NCBI GenBank assembly: GCA_903813345.2
Contig: CAIIXF020000001.1
Coordinates: forward strand, 60,965,885-61,029,884
DNA length: 64,000 nt
Reading direction: 5' to 3'
Origin: Owenia fusiformis
Taxonomy: Eukaryota > Annelida > Polychaeta > Sabellida > Oweniidae
The notes under the pieces were generated by a model that did no database searches, was not told where the DNA came from, and saw nothing but the letters and a program-made list of their open reading frames with translations. This document shows positions 35,201 to 46,139 of this stretch, one piece after another (positions within the stretch are counted from its first letter, which is position 1; every line of letters begins with the position of its first letter). Made by a program: the position numbers and the translations under genes.

Positions 35201-38200
35201 AAATTGATATGGGAATCATATTGGTCAGAAACACTTAATAAGGACTTGAGAGATCCAACTATTTCTAACAAATTGTCAACCTATAGAAAATTTAAAAAGT
35301 TATTTAGTTTTGAAAACTACCCGTTGGATGTTAAATGTTCACAGGCAAGAAAAGCACTAACTCGCTTTAGAATTTCAAACCATAAGTTATTAATCGAAAA
35401 AGGAAGATACACCAGACCAATTATTCCTAGAGCAATAAGGCTATGTGAAACATGCGGTTTAGTGGACGATGAATTACATTTTGTCTCAAAATGCCACAAA
35501 TACGTTTACCAGAGAGAATTCTTAAAATTTATGCTAGAAAAGACGGCCCCCGAATGCTCAAAACTTGACAATTTTAATTTCTTCTTTTATTGTATGACTT
35601 GTGAAGGTACCGAGATAAACCTGGTCGCAAAATTTATTTCATCATGCGATGTAACTTAAACAAAACCAGTTTATCAATAATATGTCATGACCCTTGGTAG
35701 TCTTAACGGACACTACTTAGTATAATCTACTGTACTAAAGCTAGTAATATTTAGACTATGACCATCTATATTCTTTGTCATGTTGTGTCTACTAGCCACA
35801 TATATATACTAGTATGTATTTATTCACATATACTAGTGGCATTACACATTTATATTTCATTTTTGTACTGAAGTAGTTTGTAGTTAGTTGTATGCTTTGT
35901 ATATGACCCCTGATGGGGATTGAAATACAATAAAGCTAATAAATTTACACTCTATCTCTGCTACATGTATATCCCCACAGGTAGGGGCATTTTGGACGAC
36001 GGGTGCAGGTTTCCCGACAGCGCAATAGTGGTCACTGGGGCATGTTCTTTAAAGTGCTGTAACATTGTGATTATCAATCTGATGGTCATGATGTACAAAT
36101 GTGTAGAATATCACGGAGTTATTTCTTAAAATGACAGAGATATGAGGAAAATGGTGTAATAGTTTCCTTTTTTGACCACCCTGTAGTACATTAATACTAA
36201 AGTACAAAGGACGAGTGTCTTTAAGACCCTATATTAGCCCCTAAGATATTTCGAATAAGTTGTACAGGATATCAAAGGAGGAACTTTGTTTGATAACCAA
36301 ATCCAAAAATAAGGTCATTCTGACCTTTGTATTTCAAAGTATAGGTCATTCTATTGACATGTGGAAAATGGCCTTTTGAAGTAAAATTCAGTCTTTTCAC
36401 AGCATCATTGTCACTCTGTTACTATTTATTTTCTAAATAATTACAATTTACTGTCTTTTATGACTTTTTAATTGCTTTTCTTGGTATTATCTTACACCAT
36501 GAGGAAGCACAAAGGGCAACATTCGAAAACACATAAATATAACAAAATCAAAAGTGCGTATCGAACTATTGAATATTGATCTTCCTTTTATTTCATTGAG
36601 ATCAATTGTCCACAAACAGTTTGCAAAATGATTCTGAAAAGAATATTGAGTTTATTTGTTTACATCACAGAGAGAAAGAACAAGGGGCAAAATAGAAAAA
36701 CAGATAAAGAAATAACAAATCAAAAATGCATATCAATCAGTTATATACTGATCTGCTTTATTGAGATCAATTGCTCATAAACAGTTTGCATTGAAGTGGC
36801 AGTAAAATTGAATTTTTTATTTTACATCACAATGAAGGAGCACAAGGGGCAACATTTTATCTCCTTTGTGCCTTCCACAGGCTTGGGGACCAAAGAACAC
36901 ATGCAACATGTGCACATGAACCTACACCATTCAATGATTCTATCAATGCTATAATAATTATCTGTATCTGGGATGTACTCTACCCATATATAGTGAGATT
37001 TGGAGGGCAAAAACCTGGACTGGATTTTTTCACAATTTTTTATTCACCATTACTCTATATTATCTACTTGTCTACATTAAGATGCTCGTCTGTGTATCAA
37101 TTTTTGGTTAACTTGATTTATGCCAAAAGTGAATTGACGTACATCCACTTCAGTCAAAATGGGGCAGTCTTGAGAGAGTCTACATTTTATTAGCAAATGT
37201 TGTTTTCCTGCCCACTGATTGTGACTTACATTTCTTCTGCGCAATGTACAATAAAGAACATTGGTATGATCAGCAAATCAACTGTGATAATATAAAAACA
37301 CTATCCATTGACAAAACTAGCACCTGCCCAGGAGGATTAAATGATTGTGCAAAAATCCCCTCAATTTTGTATGTACATTTTTATGAATGAATTGAAAGGA
37401 ATTACATGTTATTATGTTGCTTAGAGCAATGGTAGGGATATATGCTTCTCAAGGGGTCATGCTCTAGTGCAGATATACACATTAGTTCATGAAAAGATTA
37501 TATGAATAAAGAAAATATACTTGAATATATCAAAACACAATTGTCACAATCATTCTAAGGATTTTCAAAATGGCTGACAGCATTTTATTTCATGCTGAAA
37601 ATTGCAGAAAAGTTCCATTCTTGCACAACGCCTGGTCCTTACCTAGATTTTTATATATCTCAAGAGGTACCTTAGAAGTACACTATTCCCTCACCACATA
37701 TAACTTTTTAGGCAAGAACCAGGCGTTATATGAACATAGCAAGAGTTCATCATGACTTTCCTCTCTCAAAGAATAAGTAGGTCAACACAATTACAAACAT
37801 AATTCATCCCTATTCAATGGCTATTATTACCACCTTGCCGGGCCAGTTCTAGGGGTTTTAGTGCTAGCTTAGAAGGCGTTTATTTTACTATATCGACCTG
37901 AGAAATGTGTGACGTCATAGTGGTGGTCCATATGGACCGGTCTAGAATATATTCTGGACCGGCAATTTTCCCCGGGAAATTAGATATGGTTCAATGCGTA
38001 AGATTTTCTTGCTGTTTCAGTCCTGGTCGTTTTAACGGTGGTAATAATACTAATAACGTCATTTCTGCGAGCAATATAGTGAAATATTGGACCTTGGGCA
38101 TTCGGCCCTCGGTCCAATATTTCACTATATCGCCCTTAGAAATGACGTTATTGCACTATTGAAATATGACTATTTAAGTGTATAAAATATTAATCCCATG

Positions 38201-41200
38201 AGTGTATAGAGTGACACAATTAAACAATTGGAAATCTGCCAAGTTGGGTTTATACATTCTGGAGACTTTTTCTGAAGCTGATCAAAAAATTTCATTTTCA
38301 CAGGAAGTGATACATACCTCCTAAATCGACCAAAATATATGTATTTGAGTCATGTTGAATGCTTATTATTGGTATTTCTTTAAAATATACATATTTGTCT
38401 ACAATTTGATCCTACATATCAAGGATATTAACGACATTGTATTTTTCAAAAACTTTTAAGTGACCCCAGGGGTGTCTATAGCCATTCGTTCTTTCTGACT
38501 ATGTATTCCATATAAGGCCGAGTGATCAGAAATATTACATGCTGATAAATATTCTTTACTTACTGTCACATTTGAGACCAACGTGCCCTGTGTCACACTC
38601 ACACTGACAGGTTTCTGTGTTCAGGGTTCCCTCGTGGCAATTGTCGGCCAGTGCACATTCTAAAAAGTTACAAACACAGGGTGGGCAAATAAAAATAGGA
38701 CACTCACATATAATTGAAAGAGTGTATAAGAAATAAATTTAATTGAGAACTAATGAGAATAAAGTTCCAAGATTTGTGGATATACCTATAAAGGTTTTCA
38801 GTCAAATTAAAGATGAATGTTTTCATGTGGCACTGCTTGACCTTCAAAAACAGCTGTTGAGATTTCAAAAAAATTGTAAATTTCTTCATTCTTGCTGTAA
38901 TAAGTTGCCTAGGCAATCTCCTGTGTATTTAAAACAACATTTTACTAAAATGGGACGAGATGATAACGATTGGCTGGTTACACATAAGAAGGTTAATTAA
39001 GACAAGCTGGAGTTGAACTATGCATAAATTGTTGCTAAAGTCTAAGGATGAGATAAGTTATGGACAGATTTAGAGCCAGTATCGCTGATAAGCGAAAAGA
39101 GACTCATTAGAAATTTTCAATTTAAAAGCATCACAACTTCTACATTATTCAAAATATGTGACATATGAATATATCTCATTAAGGCCAATCAATTCCCTAA
39201 TCCTTTGGTATGCTTATATATTCTTTGAATGGAGCAAAGTGTCCCATTTTCAATGCCCACTCTGTAGTATTGCATGGCCTGGTGTGAGAATATAAAATAT
39301 AGTATATCAATATACACCAGCGAGTTGACTTCGACAATTTCCGATATAGTTAAAGGCCGACAATACTTAATTTAGAAGAAAAAATAATAATTGAAACGTG
39401 TTACTCACACACTTGCTCAAACATGACACCAAGTTTGATTTGCTTTAATATTGAACCAAGAAAAAAACAACTCACACAGACGAAAGCATTTGGAGTTCAG
39501 AGATCATTAGACATGCATGCACATGTTAAACAAATTAAAGTGCATGTTTTAAATAACTGCTGATTTAAAAGATGGCGGCACTTCTATAAAAATGAATGTA
39601 TAATGCGATTACAAACAACTTTGCCATCTTTCAATGACATTGATAAAAACTTGATATATAAAGCTTGACAGATCAAAAATATTTTTTTGTTTTGATAATT
39701 TATTATAAGCTTTGATGTGGTCCGTTTGAGCTGTTGTTGGTGTCAAATAAAAGATAAGGTCCTTATCAATACATTGGACATACTATGAAATTTAAATGTA
39801 AGTCTTTATTTTGCCCTTAAATGTTCGCAAAGTGGGCCTTTAATTATGGCACAGACCTTGATTATGATTGGCCTAGAGTGAAAAATTGCGGAGTCATGTT
39901 AAGAAGTTTTCCTACTATGAAGAAAAGGATGAACCTAATAACAACTTACTGCAATCTGTCCCTTTAGTTCCTGCTGGACATTCCTCCACTAAAATATATT
40001 AAACACTGTCAATTTACAATAGGGGTAGCCTATAGGATTATAATTAATGCTGCGATAGAATACGTTTTTATATTTTTCTCGTGTTCAGGTCGATATAGTC
40101 TTCACATTTGCTTCATCAAAGATAACTCAGAGTTTTGCTGATTCATTCTTACCACATAATTTTTTGTAGCACCAGCCATTCCCATCCCGACAGTTTGTAC
40201 ACGGTTCTCCAACTTCATATAAACGCGTGGTACCATTGGAAAGCCGGTATACCTTTTCAACATAATTACCAATCTCCTTGGCACGAGGACTTATAAAAAG
40301 AAAACAAAATGTGACAGGTTGATTCAGAAATACACAATGGTTCCATCTAATTTACTACTAAAAATCTATAATCAGGGCGCACTAGCTGGATTAAGTAGAA
40401 GGGGGAAATCGCGATTGTCAAAATAAGAGATGAACTGGAATCAAAATAAACTTTACAAAGATTAAATAAGAGCTGGAAATAAAAACTATATTGAGATATT
40501 TTCCCCAATAACTATAAAGTCCGACCTTGCGAAAAATTGGACCTGCGCTCTGTGGCGGATACTGGTCAACGTTCCTGCTTTTGCTGCTATTACTCTTTAA
40601 TTGCAGAATTGACAATATTAGTTAAAATAACAAATAATCTTACATTCTATGATACTGACACACCAATGTGCTCTGTTTACCCTGCGCAGTACAGTCAACA
40701 AACCCACAGCCAACCTCTAACACTGTAGCCTCGTCCTCCTGAAACCATAAGTGGTAAATATTAGATATTTATAATTATGATTGATTGGTTGGAAAATGTA
40801 AATAAGCGAGTGGTCTTAAACTTCAGCTCTAAGCACAGACTTTTACTCATTATTAATGATCACCAACAATTTACGAAGTGCAACTACAGCTGTCGACTTG
40901 TGAACTGAGCGAAATTATTTCGTTTTCCAGAGTTTTAGGTGTTGAAAGAAACGAATCATGACATGAGTCAAGTATGCTTACATTTGTATAGTGCCCTACG
41001 CCTCTCCAGTCCCCTTTGACAGCCTTGGCGGAGAACCAGTCATAGCCGGGAGAGTAAAGTTCCACCCACCAACTGTAGATCTTAGACCTATAGATGCAAA
41101 CACAATATGGAATACGTGACACATGTTTTGTATCATATCGATATTCATATGGAGACGAAAGTTTAATTGGTCTAGTTCTATTGCATTGTATTGGTCACGA

Positions 41201-42563
41201 TTTTTTGGCCATTTTACAAAACATGCTCCAAATGCGAAAAATCACTCAATGTGAATCCACAAACTTTTATATTTGGAGCTATATCAACGATTTTGTCCAC
41301 ACTTACAATGCTAAAAGCATTGACATGGTCACTGTTCCACAGCTGGTTACTTTGGCGGAACGTCAACAAAATGGATGAACTTCCTGCTTACGAGTTTTTT
41401 GGTTTCTCGATTTAACCTACTTGTAAGTCAAGTTGCAGATTATAATTTGACAAAAAAAGCTAGTTTTAATAAGTTTCTTCGATTTGGAATTTGTTTTGTA
41501 AATGAAGTTGCAATGTATACATTCAGCCCCACGCTTTGGGTACATTGTACATAATGATAAACCATGACATCGCATTTCTTATCAGCCTTGAGATGTTTCA
41601 GGTGAAACAGAAAGATGCTATGAGTATCAGAATGGTTATATTACCAATGTATGTTACTTTAACGACTTACGTCAATGTAACAAAAGCGACATTTCTAAAA
41701 AGATATATAGACTATATTGTCGTCTAACTTTGTGCTAAATGATAATCCGCAATATGACTTTTGCGTAAGTTTAAATCGAGAAAACAAAAAACTCGTATCC
41801 AGGAAGTGTTTCCATTTTGTTACATTGACGTTCCGTCAAAGTAACCAGTTGTGGAACAGTGATGGTGAGAGGGGTTTTGTGAGGCTAGTGCCTACCCCCC
41901 CCCCCCCCCCATTCCTTTTTCAAGATATCATCAATGAAAGAATCGATTTAGTAACATTCCCTTTACTTTTGCCACACGCAGTATAGAATGAAACTTACTC
42001 TAGTGTTTCTTTACTTGGTGGCCATGAGAACCAATGTAGGTTCTCATAAGCGTTCGCACACGAGAGGTCGCTGTGACCATCTGGACACGTGACTGCATGT
42101 TTCATCGCACATACCTCCAGCTCGTCGCTCCATTTCTAGCAAAATAAATAACAACAAAGTTCGTAGAAATACCATTAACTTTCTTCCATTTGAGACTGCA
42201 TGTTCACTTTGAAATAGTAGATGTGTTAATATAGCCTATAGGCCTACATATGCATATGTATCATTCTTTGGAGCTGAGTATTTAGGATCTTTTTGCCGCA
42301 GCCTGATTTTGGCATTTAAATTACTTAATCTAATCTAACTTTAAGCGTTTTCTAAAATATTTGAATTTTACCAGATAGTTCATATTTGCCGATGGTCCTG
42401 GATCAACTGATCCACGAAGCTTGTTAATTTCTCCCAACAAAATATCTCTGATCGTTTGTGCGCTCATTCCACCAGCGTCTTGGATGTGGTCTTGCCCATT
42501 GACCCGAGTTAATGTCAACATCAGGAAGACGACAAACTTCAATAATCTAAACAAACGACCCAT
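28948..42563 (-). CDS. secreted CAP / EGF-like / ShKT / trefoil multidomain protein
   Basis: Seventeen exons (complement) join without frame error to 768 aa: 42563-42372, 42135-41999, 41087-40982, 40738-40644, 40289-40153, 39988-39950, 38659-38564, 33631-33536, 33332-33231, 33095-32871, 32554-32429, 31987-31859, 31712-31578, 31232-31104, 29815-29690, 29593-29462, 29252-28948. An upstream in-frame ATG at 42594-42596 would add 11 residues; MGRLFRLLKF is preferred because it gives a typical signal peptide ending near RVNG. Residues about 35-180 form a CAP (SCP/CRISP) domain with His85, Glu95 (YENL), Glu119 (WWVE) and His142 (GHYT), the four positions conserved in the family. A hinge-like GEPCTNC follows, then EGF and ShKT-type modules, a Lys/Ser-rich linker (about 668-724) and a trefoil domain (726-763). 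It is predicted to be extracellular. Its function is unknown; trefoil and CAP families suggest mucosal, venom-like or matrix roles. A weak AATAAA lies at 28587-28592. Confidence 0.92.
29998..30110. repeat. short tandem repeat of ATCCCGTATCAG words
   Basis: About eight imperfect units of roughly 11-19 bp built from ATCCCGTATCAG lie in an intron of the secreted-protein gene, just beside the palindrome at 30270-30452. Confidence 0.75.
30270..30452. repeat. 183-bp palindrome with GCCCTCGG core
   Basis: The arms pair outward from a short centre CTCGGGCTATCGCCCTCGG. Each arm carries two inverted sub-blocks (AAAATATGATATTGGCC and AAAATATCATATTGAC), so it can also fold as smaller hairpins. The outer arms read GGAATATGGATTT. 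The same centre with different arms occurs at 764-864, 38052-38152 and 49908-50044. It lies in an intron of the secreted-protein gene. Confidence 0.8.
30860..31130. repeat. 40-bp minisatellite made from an exon end plus its splice donor
   Basis: About seven units of 40 bp, each containing on the minus strand TTGCAAGCCTGAATGTATGG followed by GTAAGTG. The copy nearest 31104-31130 is the true end of the exon 31104-31232 (residues CKPECM) with its donor. The other six lie in the intron and repeat the coding end and the donor. Because 40 is not a multiple of three, splicing from another copy would shift the frame. The central units are nearly identical, indicating recent expansion. Confidence 0.88.
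32616..32812. mobile_element. partial MITE (same family as 2869-3310) filling a short intron
   Basis: It matches the right half of the 2869-3310 element, including GAGCCACCTGGTGGTG and the end TACTTGCATCTG. It occupies most of the 316-bp intron between exons 32871-33095 and 32429-32554 of the secreted-protein gene. The left half is missing. Confidence 0.7.
33681..36183. mobile_element. TA-flanked foldback MITE split by a nested LINE
   Basis: The left piece (33681 to about 34000) and right piece (about 35946 to 36183) together match the intact 576-bp element at 55594-56169. The right end reads TTGACCACCCTG followed by TA; the left TIR has decayed to a GT-rich string. The intervening 1.9 kb is a LINE, so the MITE came first. 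It lies in the large intron between exons 38564-38659 and 33536-33631 of the secreted-protein gene. Confidence 0.8.
34000..35946 (+). pseudogene. 5'-truncated, frameshifted non-LTR retrotransposon (reverse transcriptase)
   Basis: Frame 1 (about 34015-34170) has GFEKGARTSDH and FIDLSKAFDSVW, the RT region with the first catalytic Asp. A shift near 34150-34170 leads to 34147-34977, with GVKQGDTLSPCLFN and the catalytic YADDIILL. A second shift at about 34975 leads to a C-terminal part ending at 35659, with a CCHC-like CETCG...HFVSKCH. The 3' UTR ends with AATAAAGCTAATAAA at about 35930-35945. The endonuclease half is absent, so it is dead on arrival or decayed. The overall type resembles the CR1/L2/Jockey assemblage; a clade is not assigned. 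It is antisense to the host gene. Confidence 0.88.
37826..38152. repeat. composite palindromic repeat, copy 2
   Basis: This has the same two-part organisation as 534-864: a segment bounded by TATTACCACC/GGTGGTAATA, then a 101-bp hairpin at 38052-38152 with arms AATAACGTCATTTC and GAAATGACGTTATT. The centre is GGGCATTCGGCCCTCGG. It lies in the large intron of the secreted-protein gene. Confidence 0.78.
38677..39264. mobile_element. 588-bp TIR element abutting a splice acceptor
   Basis: The left end is CAGGGTGGGCAAATAAAAAT and the right end complement is CAGAGTGGGCATTGAAAAT, both continuing into (T/G)GGACACT. TA follows the right end; the left flank reads CA, so the target duplication is not proven. 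It lies 17 bp upstream (minus strand) of exon 38564-38659 of the secreted-protein gene. The ends resemble those of the 55594-56169 element, suggesting a related Tc1/mariner-like MITE. An 85-codon open frame inside has no recognised similarity. Confidence 0.65.
41330..41861. mobile_element. CACTG foldback element with 5-bp target duplication ATGGT
   Basis: Long inverted arms begin CACTGTTCCACA and end TGTGGAACAGTG, both continuing with GGTTACTTTG and GGAACGTC or variants. Exact ATGGT flanks both ends (41325-41329, 41862-41866). The centre, about 41420-41760, is AT-rich and non-coding. The element is in an intron of the secreted-protein gene between 41087 and 41999. The CAC start and 5-bp duplication match the Transib/RAG-like rule. 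Confidence 0.82.
41884..41911. repeat. poly-C run
   Basis: About 17 consecutive C follow CTACC in an intron of the secreted-protein gene. A similar G run is at about 14106-14116 in the KDZ-like gene. Such runs are prone to length error in sequencing. Confidence 0.8.
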
Positions 42564-42599
42564 CTTTGGTGACAGATTGGAGTGTCTGATGCTCAATTC

Positions 42600-45500
42600 A
42601 ATGCAAGAAATGGTGTAAAAAATTGTGGAACTGTATTTTCTAAAAATTAAGTATCCTACGCGAAAGTAAATAATACGCGATATAATACGCGAATACTATT
42701 GATATCTATCTTTGAATGTTCAATATGTATTCTCAACGACCCTTCACCCAATCAACTCTCTCAGTGTCTGGAAATTGTCAAAAGAAGAGCATTACTTTTA
42801 ACAAATTTCTAATTATTTTGGGGATAACTGCGATATAGTTTTGAAAATAAAATAAATCGTGATTTTCAATTCATTCTAAACACGATCGCTGTTTTCGGTT
42901 GTTCTGTGAATATGTTAAATCAATTCCTGAGAGTCAAGGAAATAAAATGAACACAACAGAAATCTTTGTTTAAGAATAAGCTGAGGGGCAATTAATAAGT
43001 TCCTCTGAAATTTTCTCTTGACGACCACCGTTTCAAACATGTTTAAAGACCCACTTATAACCTTGGAATTACACCTGTAAAATAACTTCCTAGTGCCAAA
43101 AACTTGTTGTTGTTCATTTTTGCTATTTTTAAAATAAATTTGAAGATCCATTTTTTTTAAAAGACGAAATAAAATGTAGAAATTTAAAAGTTGAGTTTAG
43201 AAAATTATAACGTAGAAAAGTAAAGTGCAGACAATCAGTGCCGTCCTACTGATAGTGCAGAAAAGTATAGTGTAGCGCTTACCTGATCATGTTTGGTATT
43301 CAATCCAGTAAAACCTGAAATGAAATGTTTTTCCGACAACCACCTTTATACCAACCGAGGGATCGGGTGTTGGACATTTTTCCAGCCTGAAAATACGTTT
43401 ATTAACAGACATGTGGACAAGCTTCTATACAACCCCTTAAAATACCGGATATAGTTGTATTTGCTAACGTTTTTAAAATGGTAATTAATTTAAGAGTTTA
43501 TTAAAAGGATATTGTTTTATTAACCACGTTAATTCGAAAACGATTCCCGGAACAGATGTCGGCTATTTCATTTGTGTTTGACCATCGGCGGCGGGCAGAA
43601 AGCACAATCACTCGAAAAAGAAGAGTCGACATAAATTGATGATGAATGATGCGCTAAATCCACCAAATCCAATATGTCTATGATGGATTGATGAAATCTA
43701 TTTTCAGCATTAACGTTTTTGTCAAATCAAGATTTTACTCACTGCATTTACTATTTAAGCAAATGGGATTAAATTACTTAGTTTGTGTAAATAATAGTAA
43801 AGTGTAAATGGCGTTTCAAATAAAAATATTTTGACGTCGTTTTGGAGCTCTGTGATTAAATGAAATTAGGTTATATCCGTTTTATTTCTCGATTTACCTG
43901 CCCAAGAATGAAATCACAAAATTAGGTTGTAAAATAAAGGTTGTGCTGGATGCATGATGTTCATATCTTTTAAAAGTGAAAAGGGTGATATGTGCCATGG
44001 GGAAATGTAAGTCTACAGTATATACATTTACTGCTCTTATTGTATTGTATTGTATTGCATTGCATTGCATTGCATTGCATTGCATTGTATTGCATTGTAT
44101 TGTATATAAATGACGTCAGGTCTACCGCGTTCTGACGCTGCCAATCTTTAAACCCATGTTACACTCGAAAAAATGATAAAACAAACTGTGAGTTGGGTAT
44201 TTATCATATCGATCTCTATAAGAAGAATGATTGCAGGTATGTCCTATTCTAGCTTTACTCTCTTCGCATAATATCAAATATAACATTTGGGGGAGCTTTT
44301 GGGGTTTTGATTCCAGTTGGCCTCCACATTTTGATTAATCGGGAATCCCTCTTTATCTAATGCTTGACTACTCCAAGGGATAGTGCAGGTACAGTGTGAT
44401 CCCCAGGTATTCTATTCCCATCCTAAACAGTAGGTAGTGGCCCTGGTTGAGTATAAATATCCCTCGAATAAATCAACTGATCGTCATATTTGACTCATCG
44501 TCATTATTTGACTATATGACTCATTAACATTTGTGATATGTAACAATGAAATCAGATGAAATCACATCAGATGGGAAGAGTTATAACTATCAATTCATGT
44601 GATGTGTAAGATACATATATAGTTGCCACAATTCGATTGTGATGATACGATTAAAAAAGAATTGTGATATTTTAAATAACATTTTATTCCTTAGAACAAG
44701 TATTGCACTTCCCTATAATATGGGAATCTAGTGACTTTAAACATGGTTACTATTATATTTATTATTATTTGCATATGAATAACTATTTACATACATTATG
44801 GTCATGACAAGCACTGTATAAACTTGTAATAACTATTTACATACAGTATGGCCATGACAAGCACAGTATAAACTAATATTACTCTATTAAGTATTGCTTT
44901 TTCTACACTTAATAATTGAATAAGATCATATGTATGATCAATAAAAAATATGAGGTTGACTATCTATAGATGTCAGCGCTGGATAAACTGCTTTATTGTA
45001 AAGTTCAATAATAAGCATTGCTTCAAATCTTTCTTCTATAACATCAAAATTGAGTATTTATAAAATTGTTCAAGCTTATTCAGTGAAATATTAACATCTC
45101 ATCAAACAAAATGGGAGCTGAGAAAAATCTGAAGTCGTACTGACATAGATATCAAGCCAGTTAGTAAAAAGTACATCATGAGCTAGCATACAATCAATCA
45201 TGCTATATTATGTGCATATTTATGTAAATCACTTCTGCAGCGAATTTATTGTCCTGTCTCATTTTTGAAGACCAGACACTGAGATACTACATATTTGTAT
45301 AAATTACATCTCAATTTAAGGAGGGCAGAGTACAATGGCTTAAGGACATATTTGCCCACCTTGTCGGTCTACCTTAACATTACATACAATCTGTCGAGGT
45401 TACAATTTGTACTTTTCTTGAAGCCAAGTGCTGAGATCACATTTAACATTTAACAGAACTGAGAGTACATTTTTAACTGAAGCTACAAGAATAAAACTTT

Positions 45501-45600
45501 TGGTGTTGATATATGATAAGAAAGTGATGATGTGATGGACTAAAAATAAAACCTACCAGTTAGTCAACCCTCGTCAGTATTCATTGGCATATTCTATTCG
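42600..45600. other. upstream flank of the secreted-protein gene, no gene seen
   Basis: No open frame with support. 5' UTR and promoter sequence of the minus-strand gene should lie just above 42563, but no core element is assigned. A pentanucleotide microsatellite (TGCAT/TGTAT, about 13 units) lies at 44039-44104. Confidence 0.5.
44039..44104. repeat. ATTGC/ATTGT pentanucleotide microsatellite
   Basis: Roughly thirteen uninterrupted 5-bp units alternate between TGCAT and TGTAT, with the TGCAT block in the centre. Confidence 0.92.
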
Positions 45601-45613
45601 TACAGATGCTTTA

Positions 45614-46134
45614 CACTGGTGATCCGCTCGATTACGCTGGTTACCGAAACCGTTTCGGTAACAAAATGTCAGAACGTCGAAGGTACGATTTTTCTTTTTT
45701 GCTCATTTCGCTCGTTGTAGGCAGAATCCCTACGTCATTTTTTCTCATAAACGTTTATCAGTATCATATGTTTTATAAAAAGTACATGTTTGCGAAAAAA
45801 TAGCTCAGAAGACACAGAATCGTCGATTTAATTCCTCTTTTAAGTTAAGTATAAACGGTAAGGGTTAAACGTGCAGATCTTAACTGTTTTTCGAAATACC
45901 GTTTCGGTAACTTAAGTGAGGGATTAAATCGACGATTCCGTTGTCTTCTGAATTATTTGTTCGCAAATGTGAACATTTTCTTAATCATATGATACTGATA
46001 CACGTTTGTGATAAAAATGTCGTTGGGATTTTGCCTACAACGTGTGAAGTAAGGAAAAACGAAAAATCGTGCCATCGACGTTCCGACATTTTGTTATCGA
46101 AACGGTTCCAGCGTAATCGAGTGGATCACCAGTG
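45614..46134. mobile_element. CACTGG foldback element, copy 1, target duplication CTTTA
   Basis: The 521-bp palindrome starts CACTGGTGATCC and ends GGATCACCAGTG, with GATTACGCTGGTTACCGAAA next inside the left end and a decayed inverse inside the right. Exact CTTTA lies on both sides (45609-45613, 46135-46139). A sister copy is at 52560-53066. There is no transposase; open frames inside are products of the arms. Confidence 0.87.
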
Positions 46135-46139
46135 CTTTA

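Larger units (their letters stand above)
29462..38659 (-). other. alternating EGF-like / ShKT-type module exons, all phase 1-1
   Basis: EGF-like modules are encoded by exons at 38564-38659, 33231-33332, 32871-33095 (first half), 32429-32554, 31578-31712 and 29690-29815. Six-Cys ShKT-type modules are at 33536-33631, 32871-33095 (second half), 31859-31987, 31104-31232 and 29462-29593. The first ShKT has canonical C-x8-C-x3-C-x2-C spacing. The four later ones share a distinctive DCxxGDPxxWPC start, a WF motif and C-x8-C-x3-C-x3-C. Every exon begins and ends in phase 1, the hallmark of exon shuffling and tandem exon duplication. The EGF+ShKT pair has been duplicated about four times. One pair (32871-33095) is fused in a single exon, suggesting loss of an intron or a pre-split state. 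Confidence 0.85.

Noticed and set aside
38743-39000. 85-codon frame within the 588-bp TIR element
   Set aside because: Too short and unlike any transposase known to me; no second copy in the window to test conservation.
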